A stretch of DNA of 22,324 nt. Origin: Actinomycetes bacterium. GTDB lineage: Bacteria; Actinomycetota; Acidimicrobiia; Spongiisociales; UBA5794. Where the stretch lies: contig JAMBLL010000242.1 of the NCBI GenBank assembly GCA_023336765.1, positions 1-22,324 on the forward strand, in the 5' to 3' direction. The stretch's first letter is position 1. The number at the start of each line of letters is the position of its first letter. Position numbers and translations under genes: made by a program. Below are positions 1-7,294 of the stretch, in pieces. The notes beneath the pieces were generated by a model that searched no databases, was not told the origin of the DNA, and saw nothing but the letters and a program-made list of their open reading frames with translations.

Positions 1-109
1 CACCACCTCATACGGAATCTTCCAACGGGACATATCTCACCTCAATGAGTCACCCCGTCGCGCTCACCACTTGAAACCAAGGCGCCGTTGGACGCCAAAG
101 CCCTGATTG
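1..109. other. Intergenic stretch downstream of greA
   Basis: No coding region can be supported here. A short potential stem, GGCG pairing with CGCC across about 8 nt, lies near 81-96 just beyond the greA stop. It has no adjacent T-run, so I do not call it a terminator. The next gene lies outside the window. Confidence 0.4.
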
Positions 110-589
110 TCAGCCCTCGTATACCCGCACGGACACCACTTTGTAGGTGAAGATCCCACCGGGCGCGTCGACCGTGGCAATGTCACCGGGGTGTTTCCCC
201 AATAGCGCAGAACCGATTGGGCTATCGGGCGAAGCCAGGAGGAAGCCGGGAGCCTTGTTCTCCGCAGCGGCGACGAAGAACTCCATCTCGTCTCCATCGT
301 CGTCGATGACGGTCGCTACCGTTCCGACCGCAACGGCACCGGAGTCATCGACCTCAGTGACATGTGCGTTGTCGATGAGGTGCTGGAGTTGCCTGATCCT
401 CGCCTCCATGAGGCCCTGATCGTTCTTGGCTGTGTCGTACTCGGCATTCTCTTTGAGATCTCCGTGGGCTCGTGCCTCAGCGATACGCTCAACGATCTCT
501 TCGCGACCGATGGTCGTGAGATGGGTGAGTTCGTTCTCGAGCTTGGCAAGCGCGGCTGGCGTTAGCCAGGTGCCTTTGTTGTCAGTCAT
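110..589 (-). CDS. greA: Transcription elongation factor GreA
   Basis: This protein of 159 residues binds in the RNA polymerase secondary channel and stimulates cleavage of backtracked transcripts. The N-terminal coiled coil is recognisable, with ELTHL, ERIAEARAHGDLKENAEYDTAK and a QGLMEARIRQLQHLI helix. The ENAEYD stretch corresponds to the acidic tip of the family. The C-terminal FKBP-like half contains SPDSPIGSALLGKHPGD and ends in FTYKVVSV. The ATG at 587-589 was chosen because upstream codons encode no GreA-like sequence and would run into rpsT. Length is normal for GreA. It begins only 7 bp after the rpsT stop, so the two are probably co-transcribed. No good Shine-Dalgarno site is visible, which suggests coupling to rpsT translation. 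Confidence 0.95.
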   Translation of the reverse strand: MTDNKGTWLTPAALAKLENELTHLTTIGREEIVERIAEARAHGDLKENAEYDTAKNDQGLMEARIRQLQHLIDNAHVTEVDDSGAVAVGTVATVIDDDGDEMEFFVAAAENKAPGFLLASPDSPIGSALLGKHPGDIATVDAPGGIFTYKVVSVRVYEG

Positions 590-596
590 GTGATAA

Positions 597-866
597 CTAC
601 GCAGAGAGCAGCAAGCGCACCTGAGCGGTGAGACGGGACTTGCGGCGTGCAGCGGTGTTCTTCTTGATGACACCCTTGGTCACTGCCATGTCATAGCGCT
701 TCTGGGCGAGGACGAGTGCCTCATTCGCTTTTTCAGTATCGCCTGCTTCGGCAGCGGCGATCGCGATCTTCGCACGAGTCTTCATCTCGGAGCGAACTCC
801 GCGATTGCGCTCGTTGCGATGCGCGCTCTGACGGTTGCGTTTGATTTGTGACTTGATGTTGGCCAT
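597..866 (-). CDS. rpsT: 30S ribosomal protein S20
   Basis: This is a protein of 89 residues that binds 16S rRNA in the small subunit. It starts with MANIKSQIKRNRQ and is rich in Lys and Arg, with the family's helical pattern (NERNRGVRSEMKTRAKIA, then GVIKKNTAARRKSRL near the C terminus). The start is the ATG at 864-866. An AAGAGG-type Shine-Dalgarno sequence lies about 10 nt upstream on the minus strand (around 876-881). The gene is divergent from lepA, an arrangement seen in many actinobacteria, and it leads the short rpsT-greA unit. The longer frame reaching back to 974 adds sequence unrelated to S20. Confidence 0.96.
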   Translation of the reverse strand: MANIKSQIKRNRQSAHRNERNRGVRSEMKTRAKIAIAAAEAGDTEKANEALVLAQKRYDMAVTKGVIKKNTAARRKSRLTAQVRLLLSA

Positions 867-903
867 ACGAAAGGAACCTCTTGAGGTGATGGGAGTCGAC
901 CAG

Positions 904-935
904 ATGTTAGCACCGAAACGCCGCAACGGTACACT
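904..935. promoter_or_regulatory. Candidate overlapping divergent promoters of rpsT and lepA
   Basis: The 110-bp gap between rpsT and lepA must hold both promoters. On the plus strand TTAGCA (907-912) and TACACT (930-935) are 17 bp apart, each matching the sigma-70 consensus at 4 of 6 positions. On the minus strand TAACAT (904-909) is a possible -10 for rpsT, with only a poor -35. The two -10/-35 sets overlap, so expression of the two genes may be mutually exclusive at the polymerase level. The matches are weak. Confidence 0.3.
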
Positions 936-976
936 GAAATCACTCCACCCCGCTGTGGACCCCTCCGGAGACATCC

Positions 977-2779
977 ATGGATCAATCGCGTATCCGAAAC
1001 TTCAGCATCATCGCTCACATCGATCACGGCAAGTCCACGCTCGCGGACAGGCTGCTTGAACGCACCGGCGCGATCTCTGAACGCGACATGAAGGCGCAAC
1101 TTCTCGACGACATGGACCTTGAACGCGAGCGCGGTATCACCATCAAGGCGAACGCTGTGCGGATCGACTACACATCAAGCGATGGAGTCGATTACGAACT
1201 GAACATCATCGATACACCGGGGCATGTGGACTTCTCCTACGAGGTCTCTCGGAGCCTCGAGGCATGTGAAGGCGCCCTGCTGCTTGTCGACGCCTCCCAG
1301 GGCGTTGAAGCCCAGACACTCGCGAACGCCTACATGGCCATCGAAGGTGGCCTCGAAGTTGTGCCCGTCGTGAACAAGATCGATCTTCCCGCAGCCGACC
1401 CCGATGGTGTCGCAGAAGAGTTGGTCGGCATTATTGGCGGTCCGACCGATGAGGTGGTCAGAGTCTCGGCGAAGTCCGGTATCGGTATCGACGAGTTGCT
1501 CAAGACCATCATCGAGACTCTGCCCCCACCTGTAGGAGATCCTGAGGCACCCTTGCGAGCGCTGGTGTTCGACTCCTACTACGACACCTACCGCGGTGTG
1601 GTGGCGCTCATCAGGGTCGTAGATGGTTCGGTCTCTGAGGGGGATTCGATCGCGTTCATGGCGAACGGTGTCAAACTGACCGCAGATGAGATCGGCGTGC
1701 GCAGACCTGCGATTGAACGCACCGGCAGGCTCAGTGCAGGCGAGGTCGGCTATCTGATCACTGGTGTCAAAGAGATCGACCTGATCCGTGTCGGTGACAC
1801 GGTGACGCACTCGCCTCACGGTGCATCCAATGCGCTCGCGGGCTATGACGAACCGAAACCGATGGTGTTTTCCGGTTTGTTCCCGACGGATGGCGACGAC
1901 TTCGAGCGACTTCGCGAAGCTCTCGACAAGCTAAGGCTCAACGATTCCTCCCTCGTGTATTCAGCTGAGACGAGCCGAGCGCTTGGCTTCGGGTTCAGGG
2001 TCGGGTTCCTCGGTCTCCTCCACATGGAGATCGTCAGGGAGCGTCTCGAACGCGAGTACGACCTCGACCTCGTCGCGACAGCGCCATCGGTGCAGTACAT
2101 GGCGAACCTGACAGACGGTTCAGCCGTCACTGTCCAGAGCCCGCAGGACCTCCCTGATTCGGCGCTGGTGGAATCCATCGAAGAGCCGTATGTCAAGGTG
2201 ATGATCATCACCCCGGCTGAGTACATCGGAACCGTCATGGAACTGGTCCAGAACAAGCGTGGCGAGATGGGTGAGATGAACTACCTCTCGACCGAACGTG
2301 TGGAACTGCATTACCTGATGCCGTTGTCCGAGATCGTATTCGATTTCTTCGACCTCCTGAAGTCGAGGTCCCGCGGATATGCCTCCCTTGACTACGAGCC
2401 AGACGTGTACAGGGTGTCGGATCTCGTTCGTGTCGACATCCTCTTGAACAACCAGTCGGTTGATGCGTTCTCCACGGTCGTGCACAAGGACAAAGCGTAT
2501 ACATATGGACGGGCCATGGTCAAGAAGCTCAGAGAGTTGATTCCGAGGCAACTCTTCGATGTTCCGATCCAGGCGGCGATCGGGTCGCGGATCATCTCAC
2601 GTGAGACTGTCAAAGCGAAGCGAAAAGATGTGACCGCCAAGTGCTACGGCGGAGACATCACAAGGAAGCGCAAGCTGCTCGAACGCCAGAAAGAGGGCAA
2701 GAAGCGTATGAAGATGGTCGGGAGCGTCGAGGTCCCCCAGGAAGCGTTCGTGGCTGCCCTCAGGATCGGTGATGAGTAG
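977..2779 (+). CDS. lepA: Elongation factor 4 (LepA), ribosome-associated GTPase
   Basis: This translational GTPase of 600 residues acts on the ribosome. It has been described as a back-translocase and as a factor in 30S biogenesis. The G domain shows AHIDHGKST (13-21), the ERGITIK switch I segment, DTPGHVDF (G3) and NKIDLP (G4). The LepA-specific C-terminal part is present: SVEVPQEAF close to the end, and KKRMKMVGSVEVPQEAFVAAL matching the conserved family tail. Length is typical (about 600). The ATG at 977 follows GGAG (967-970) at 6 nt. The gene overlaps the start of hemW by 8 bp. Confidence 0.98.
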   Translation: MDQSRIRNFSIIAHIDHGKSTLADRLLERTGAISERDMKAQLLDDMDLERERGITIKANAVRIDYTSSDGVDYELNIIDTPGHVDFSYEVSRSLEACEGALLLVDASQGVEAQTLANAYMAIEGGLEVVPVVNKIDLPAADPDGVAEELVGIIGGPTDEVVRVSAKSGIGIDELLKTIIETLPPPVGDPEAPLRALVFDSYYDTYRGVVALIRVVDGSVSEGDSIAFMANGVKLTADEIGVRRPAIERTGRLSAGEVGYLITGVKEIDLIRVGDTVTHSPHGASNALAGYDEPKPMVFSGLFPTDGDDFERLREALDKLRLNDSSLVYSAETSRALGFGFRVGFLGLLHMEIVRERLEREYDLDLVATAPSVQYMANLTDGSAVTVQSPQDLPDSALVESIEEPYVKVMIITPAEYIGTVMELVQNKRGEMGEMNYLSTERVELHYLMPLSEIVFDFFDLLKSRSRGYASLDYEPDVYRVSDLVRVDILLNNQSVDAFSTVVHKDKAYTYGRAMVKKLRELIPRQLFDVPIQAAIGSRIISRETVKAKRKDVTAKCYGGDITRKRKLLERQKEGKKRMKMVGSVEVPQEAFVAALRIGDE

Positions 2780-3995
2780 TACTGGACGTTCTGTGGGCCC
2801 CAGTGCACCAAAACGTGCAGCAGAACCCTGGATACGCGCAAATGATCCTTTGTTGGCGGATGCGGCGAGGGAATGGAAGTCTGCCTATGTGCACATTCCG
2901 TTCTGTGCTCGACGGTGCCCGTACTGCGACTTTGCCATCGTGGATGAGTCCGAGGTCGGTGCGGGCGGTCACGATAGATATATCGATGCCGTGATCGCTG
3001 AGATCGCTCTGGAATCAAACTTCGCTCCATTGGACGCGGTGAACTTCGGTGGAGGGACGCCATCGCGAATCCAGCCACACCAACTCGGTCGTGTGCTCGG
3101 AGCTCTGAAGAGCCGTTTCGGCCTGGCGCCAGGATGTGAGATAAGCATCGAGGTGAACCCGGAGGACTGGTCGCATGCGTTCGCTGCTGGACTTGTTGCC
3201 GCTGGTTTCACGAGGGTTTCCATCGGTGCACAGAGTTTCGATGAGACCATCCTCGGGGTTCTTGGCCGCGGGCACGCATCCACCCTGCCCGGTGAGGTTG
3301 TCGCGTCCGCCAGGGCAGCAGGGTTCGCCTCGGTGAGCGTCGACCTGATCTATGGACATCCGTCCGAGACCACGATGTCGTGGGAAGAGACGGTCACCAC
3401 AGCTCTTGAACTCCACGTCGACCACATTTCGACGTATGCCCTTACCGTGGAGCCAGGGACCGTTCTGTCACGGGAAGTGCATTCGGGGGCGCCTCGGCCA
3501 GACGACGATATCCAGGCCGACCGCTACGAGCAGTTCTGTGAGGCTTCGGCGGCCGCAGGGTTCGATCGGTACGAGGTGTCCAACCACGCAAAGCCGGGGT
3601 ACGCGTGCCGCTACAACCTGGCTACGTGGGCCCACGGCGAGTACCTCGGCTTTGGGATGGGCGCCCACGACCACCGGTGGGGAACGCGATCACGCAACCA
3701 TCGGAGACTTGACCGGTACTACTCCGATATCTCAGAGGGCATACAGCCCCGTCTCGGTTCCGAGACTCTCTCAACCGTCGAGCAGGACAGAGATGAGTTC
3801 ATGCTCGGATTGAGGCTTGCAGCCGGTGTGCGTCTGTCCCCGTTCGCTCGGCGGTTTCTCGACGGCGACGAGGGGTCACGGTACCTTGATGCCGGGATCA
3901 TCCGTGTCGATGCTGGTCGCCTTGTGGTGAACGATCCGATGCTGACCGATGCGGTTGCGCGCGAATCGTTATCACTCTCCGCTGGCGACCGCTAA
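2772..3995 (+). CDS. hemW: HemW-like radical SAM protein (coproporphyrinogen III oxidase-like)
   Basis: HemW proteins are radical SAM enzymes related to HemN but thought to act in heme handling rather than in coproporphyrinogen oxidation. The protein has about 407 residues. The cluster motif is C45-ARR-C49-PY-C52 followed by DF, as in HemW. GGGTPS binds SAM, EVNPE and SIGAQSFD follow, and a C-terminal HemN_C-type domain closes the protein. About 37 residues precede AYVHIPFC, which is longer than usual. The HNxxYW motif reported for HemW heme binding reads YNLATW (281-286), so its His and Tyr are missing. The ATG at 2772 overlaps the lepA stop; a GTG at 2769 is an alternative. The last codons form the CIRCE-like operator of hrcA. 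Confidence 0.9.
   Translation: MSSTGRSVGPSAPKRAAEPWIRANDPLLADAAREWKSAYVHIPFCARRCPYCDFAIVDESEVGAGGHDRYIDAVIAEIALESNFAPLDAVNFGGGTPSRIQPHQLGRVLGALKSRFGLAPGCEISIEVNPEDWSHAFAAGLVAAGFTRVSIGAQSFDETILGVLGRGHASTLPGEVVASARAAGFASVSVDLIYGHPSETTMSWEETVTTALELHVDHISTYALTVEPGTVLSREVHSGAPRPDDDIQADRYEQFCEASAAAGFDRYEVSNHAKPGYACRYNLATWAHGEYLGFGMGAHDHRWGTRSRNHRRLDRYYSDISEGIQPRLGSETLSTVEQDRDEFMLGLRLAAGVRLSPFARRFLDGDEGSRYLDAGIIRVDAGRLVVNDPMLTDAVARESLSLSAGDR
3969..3995 (+). promoter_or_regulatory. CIRCE-like HrcA operator
   Basis: The left half TTATCACTC (3969-3977) matches the CIRCE consensus TTAGCACTC at 8 of 9 positions. A spacer of exactly 9 nt follows. The right half GACCGCTAA (3987-3995) matches GAGTGCTAA at 7 of 9. 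It sits 9 bp before the hrcA start, inside the end of hemW; the final TAA is the hemW stop codon. Position and spacing are as expected for HrcA autoregulation. Confidence 0.78.
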
Positions 3996-3998
3996 CTT
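3993..3998 (+). promoter_or_regulatory. Putative -10 box of hrcA (leaderless start)
   Basis: TAACTT fits TANNNT and lies 6 nt before the hrcA ATG, so transcription would begin at or next to the A of the ATG. TTATCA (3969-3974), 18 bp upstream, could serve as the -35. HrcA bound to the CIRCE-like element would cover the whole promoter. Confidence 0.45.
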
Positions 3999-4004
3999 TC
4001 CCTC

Positions 4005-5003
4005 ATGCTCGACGATCGTAGATCCAAGGTACTCAAGGCACTTGTCGAGGAGTACATCCTCACGGGAGAGCCCGTGAGTTCCCAGACGGTGATCAACCGC
4101 AGTGGCCTCGACGTGTCCTCTGCAACGGTCCGCAACGACCTTGCAAGCCTCGAGTCCTACGGGTTCGTGGCCCAACCTCACACCTCTGCAGGACGTATGC
4201 CGACACATCAGGGCTACAGGTTCTACGTCGATCATCTGTCACCAACTCTCATGGGTGACAGAACCCGGAGCCAGATCGACCACTTCTTCCGTGACATGCA
4301 CACCCAGATCTCAAAGATGTTGCAGGACACCAGCACTTTGGTAAGCGAACTCACTGAGTATCCGGCGGTCGTCGTCGGCCCAGGACGGGCGTCGGACATC
4401 ATCGACGATGTCCGCCTGCTACCTATCGGTGGGACGACTCTGCTTGTGGTCGCCATTGCGGTCAACGGGAGGGTGCACCAAGAGTACGTCGACGTTGGTA
4501 TCGCTGTTGACGAGTCGACCCTTGCATCTGCCGAACGTCTCGTTGCGGCAGCGTTCAGCGGTCGACCCCTTGATTCGCCTGAAGCTGAGCGCCTCAAACA
4601 GACCGATCTCCCGGCCGTTGTGAAACGCGTGATAGCTCCTGTCAGCGACCAACTCAAGTCCAGACCGTCGGGTGTGCGCGAGGTGTATGTGGGCGGTACC
4701 AGCCAGATGGCGTCGCTGTGGAGCGACCTGACAATGGTCAGGCATCTGTTGGCTCTGCTCGACGAGGAGGCGTCTCTGATCGACCTGTTGGGTGATGACA
4801 CTGGCGGGACGAACGTACGGTTCGGACCCGATCTCGGAGAAGAGGATGACATAGCGGTGGTGACGGCAACCTATGAAACGCCCGAAGGGGCCAAAGGCAG
4901 GCTCGGAGTCATCGCACCCATGCGCATGAACTACAGACGCACGATACGGGTCGTCGAAGGGGTCTCAGAGGCCCTCGAGAGTAGCTTCGGAGACGAGCGA
5001 TGA
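4005..5003 (+). CDS. hrcA: Heat-inducible transcription repressor HrcA
   Basis: HrcA represses chaperone genes by binding CIRCE elements and is relieved on heat stress. The protein has 332 residues, close to the family norm. The N-terminal winged helix contains LVEEYILTGEPVSSQTV, the recognition region SSATVRNDLASLE and the hallmark HTSAGRMPTHQGYRFYVD. The GAF-like and dimerisation parts follow, ending in GRLGVIAPMRMNYRRTIRVVE. No Shine-Dalgarno sequence precedes the ATG at 4005. The -10-like TAACTT 6 nt upstream suggests leaderless expression. It overlaps dnaJ by 4 bp (ATGA), so repressor and chaperone form one unit that the upstream CIRCE-like site can autoregulate. Confidence 0.96.
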   Translation: MLDDRRSKVLKALVEEYILTGEPVSSQTVINRSGLDVSSATVRNDLASLESYGFVAQPHTSAGRMPTHQGYRFYVDHLSPTLMGDRTRSQIDHFFRDMHTQISKMLQDTSTLVSELTEYPAVVVGPGRASDIIDDVRLLPIGGTTLLVVAIAVNGRVHQEYVDVGIAVDESTLASAERLVAAAFSGRPLDSPEAERLKQTDLPAVVKRVIAPVSDQLKSRPSGVREVYVGGTSQMASLWSDLTMVRHLLALLDEEASLIDLLGDDTGGTNVRFGPDLGEEDDIAVVTATYETPEGAKGRLGVIAPMRMNYRRTIRVVEGVSEALESSFGDER

Positions 5004-6091
5004 GCGAGTACTACAGGGTTCTTGGTGTGTCCAAGGACGCAACACAGGATGAGATCAGGAAGGCGTTCCGAAGCCTGGCGCGAGAGACCCACCCCGACGC
5101 CAATCCTGGCGATGCCGAGGCTGAGGCACGGTTTCGTGATGTAGCTGAGGCGTATGAGGTGCTCTCCGATCCCCAGAAACGGGCGAAATACGATCGGGGC
5201 GAGACCTTCGGGGGCCAGGACCTCTTCAGCCAGTTCGGCGGCATCGAGGACATTCTCCAGCAGTTCTTTGGCGGCGGATTCGGCGGATTCGGTGGGTTCG
5301 GCGGGAATCGTGGTGGCCCCCAGCGAGGCCAGGACGTGGCGTTGCGCATCGACCTCGACTTGTCCGAGGCAGCGTTCGGCATCGAACGTGACGTCGAATT
5401 CAGCGCCCTGACCCAGTGCGAGGTGTGTCATGGGTCTGGTTCAGAGCCGGGACACGATTCGGTCACCTGTCCGACCTGTGCAGGGCACGGGAGGGTTCAA
5501 GCAGCCCGCCAGACCATGCTCGGAACCATGATGACGGTTACCGACTGCCCCGATTGCTCGGGGACGGGGAGCCGTATCGACCACGCGTGCACTGTGTGTC
5601 ACGGCGAGGGCCGCATGCGCGGCACGAGGTCATTGACGGTTGAAATCCCTGCCGGCGTCGACACAGGCACGCGCCTTCGCTTGAGTGGCAAGGGTGGGGC
5701 TGGTCAGCGTGGTGCACCTCAGGGCGATGTGTTCGTCGATATGTCTGTGCGATCCGACGACCGATTCGAACGTGTTGGCGATGATCTCCATCACAGGGTT
5801 TCCGTTGGTTTCACCGAGGCGACGTTTGGCATCGACGTCGAGATCCCGATGCTCGACGGTGAGATGGAGAATCTGGAGATTCCCCCTGGCACCCAGCCTG
5901 AGTCGGTGTTTCGGCTGGCCAAAAAGGGCGTGCCGCGTCTGCAACGCAGGGGTAGGGGAGATCTGCTCGTCCATATCGAGGTCGCTGTACCCACCAACCT
6001 CGATGCAGATGCAGAGAGCGCCTTGCGTGATTACGCGCAGAAACAGGGCGAGAAGCCAGGTGCGAAGAAGCGTGGCCTGTTCAGGAGATAG
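5000..6091 (+). CDS. dnaJ: Chaperone protein DnaJ (type I J-protein)
   Basis: This DnaK co-chaperone stimulates Hsp70 ATP hydrolysis and binds unfolded clients. The J domain (about 3-66) has the HPD tripeptide at 31-33. A Gly/Phe-rich linker (about 88-112) follows. Four zinc-binding repeats begin at C140: CEVCHGSG, CPTCAGHG, CPDCSGTG and CTVCHGEG. The substrate-binding C-terminal domains complete the protein. Length is 363 residues. The ATG at 5000 overlaps the hrcA stop and has GGAG about 7 nt upstream. The hrcA-dnaJ pair without dnaK or grpE resembles the dnaJ2 locus of other actinobacteria, so a second dnaJ beside dnaK is likely elsewhere. Confidence 0.96.
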   Translation: MSEYYRVLGVSKDATQDEIRKAFRSLARETHPDANPGDAEAEARFRDVAEAYEVLSDPQKRAKYDRGETFGGQDLFSQFGGIEDILQQFFGGGFGGFGGFGGNRGGPQRGQDVALRIDLDLSEAAFGIERDVEFSALTQCEVCHGSGSEPGHDSVTCPTCAGHGRVQAARQTMLGTMMTVTDCPDCSGTGSRIDHACTVCHGEGRMRGTRSLTVEIPAGVDTGTRLRLSGKGGAGQRGAPQGDVFVDMSVRSDDRFERVGDDLHHRVSVGFTEATFGIDVEIPMLDGEMENLEIPPGTQPESVFRLAKKGVPRLQRRGRGDLLVHIEVAVPTNLDADAESALRDYAQKQGEKPGAKKRGLFRR

Positions 6092-6230
6092 AGGACAGAG
6101 CACAGAACCTTTCGCTGACCGCTGGCCGCTCTCCGCCAGAAACCTCGAACCTGCCGTTTTGCGCCGACTCATATACGGACTGCTGACTGTGAGCCGTGAA
6201 CTGTGAACTGTCTTCATCCTTTTTCGCGTG
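6092..6230. repeat. Degenerate short repeats between dnaJ and phoH
   Basis: This non-coding stretch contains clustered, imperfect copies of short words: GTGAACT twice in tandem near 6196-6209, CTGACCGCTG/GGCCGCT near 6115-6130, and CTGACTGTGAGCCGTG before the tandem copy. I see no gene or clear terminator. It reads like decayed tandem repeats. Confidence 0.35.
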
Positions 6231-6234
6231 TTTC

Positions 6235-6253
6235 GGGAACCGTTCCCTATACT
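6235..6253 (+). promoter_or_regulatory. Palindrome and -10 box upstream of phoH
   Basis: GGGAACCGTTCCC (6235-6247) is a perfect inverted repeat with 6-bp arms around one base. It directly abuts TATACT (6248-6253), a 5 of 6 match to the -10 consensus, about 60 bp before the phoH start. No good -35 lies 16-18 bp upstream. The palindrome could be an activator or repressor site; its GGAAC core also resembles some ECF-type -35 elements. Confidence 0.45.
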
Positions 6254-6313
6254 CACCGACACTCTTGTTGAGCAACTCCCACGCACGATGCCAGGAAAGA
6301 CGAGGAGACAGGT

Positions 6314-7294
6314 TTGACCGTCCCGTCCGACACTGATGTTCGAGTGCGCGTCCCCTCCAACCATCTGATGGTTGAACTACTCGGTAACAGGGACGTGCAC
6401 CTTCGACGCGTCGAAAACGCGTTCAAGCGTGCCCGCCTCGTGGCGCGTGGAAACGAGATCGATATCTCGGGTGATGAACGTGAGGTTGGCATGGCCCGGA
6501 TCGTCCTCGACGAACTTCTCGTACTCGTCCAAGAGGGGCAGTCCCTCGATGCGGACCGGGTTGAGCGTGTGATAGAGATGGTGAAGGCGGATGTCCCGAA
6601 GCCGTCTGGTGTTTTCACGGATTCGATCTCGGTGGGTCGGGGGAAGATCGTACGAGCCAAGACGCTTGGCCAGAAGCACTACGTAGATTCGATCAGACAG
6701 AACACGCTTGTTTTCGGTATCGGTCCGGCGGGCACAGGTAAGACGTATCTTGCCATGGCCTGTGCGATCGAGGCGCTGCTGACCGGTGCGACGCGACGGA
6801 TCGTTCTCTCACGTCCGGCTGTCGAAGCAGGGGAGCGGCTTGGCTTTCTCCCTGGCGATCTTGCCGCCAAGGTCGACCCGTACCTCCGGCCCCTCTACGA
6901 CGCGTTGTACGAGATGCTCGGACCGGAGGAGACCGCGAGGTTGATGGAACAGGGGACCATCGAGATCGCACCTCTTGCGTACATGCGTGGTCGGACGCTC
7001 AATGATGCATTCGTTGTGCTCGACGAAGCGCAGAACACGACGCCAGAGCAGATGAAGATGTTTCTCACGCGCCTTGGCTTCAACTCGAAGATGATCATTA
7101 CCGGTGATGTCACGCAGATGGATCTTGGCAACGGGATGCCGTCTGGCCTCAAGGTCGTGCGCGGTGTGCTCCACAGGGTCGACGGAGTCGGCTTCATCGA
7201 ACTCACTGGTGATGATGTCGTGAGGCACCGGATCGTTGCAGCGATCGTTGATGCGTATGCACGTCACGAGGCCAAATTGAAGGCTGAACGATGA
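6314..7294 (+). CDS. phoH: PhoH-family ATPase
   Basis: This is a cytoplasmic P-loop protein of 326 residues. PhoH-like ATPases are linked to RNA metabolism and typically sit next to ybeY, as here. Walker A is GPAGTGKT (137-144). Walker B is the FVVLDEAQNTTPEQMKMFLTRLG block with D237-E238. SRPAVEAGERLGFLPGDL and ITGDVTQMDL are further family signatures. The start is the TTG at 6314, preceded by AGGAG (6303-6307) at 6 nt, and no better ATG fits the family N terminus. The stop overlaps the next start by 4 bp. This is the first gene of the phoH-to-era operon. Confidence 0.93.
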   Translation: MTVPSDTDVRVRVPSNHLMVELLGNRDVHLRRVENAFKRARLVARGNEIDISGDEREVGMARIVLDELLVLVQEGQSLDADRVERVIEMVKADVPKPSGVFTDSISVGRGKIVRAKTLGQKHYVDSIRQNTLVFGIGPAGTGKTYLAMACAIEALLTGATRRIVLSRPAVEAGERLGFLPGDLAAKVDPYLRPLYDALYEMLGPEETARLMEQGTIEIAPLAYMRGRTLNDAFVVLDEAQNTTPEQMKMFLTRLGFNSKMIITGDVTQMDLGNGMPSGLKVVRGVLHRVDGVGFIELTGDDVVRHRIVAAIVDAYARHEAKLKAER

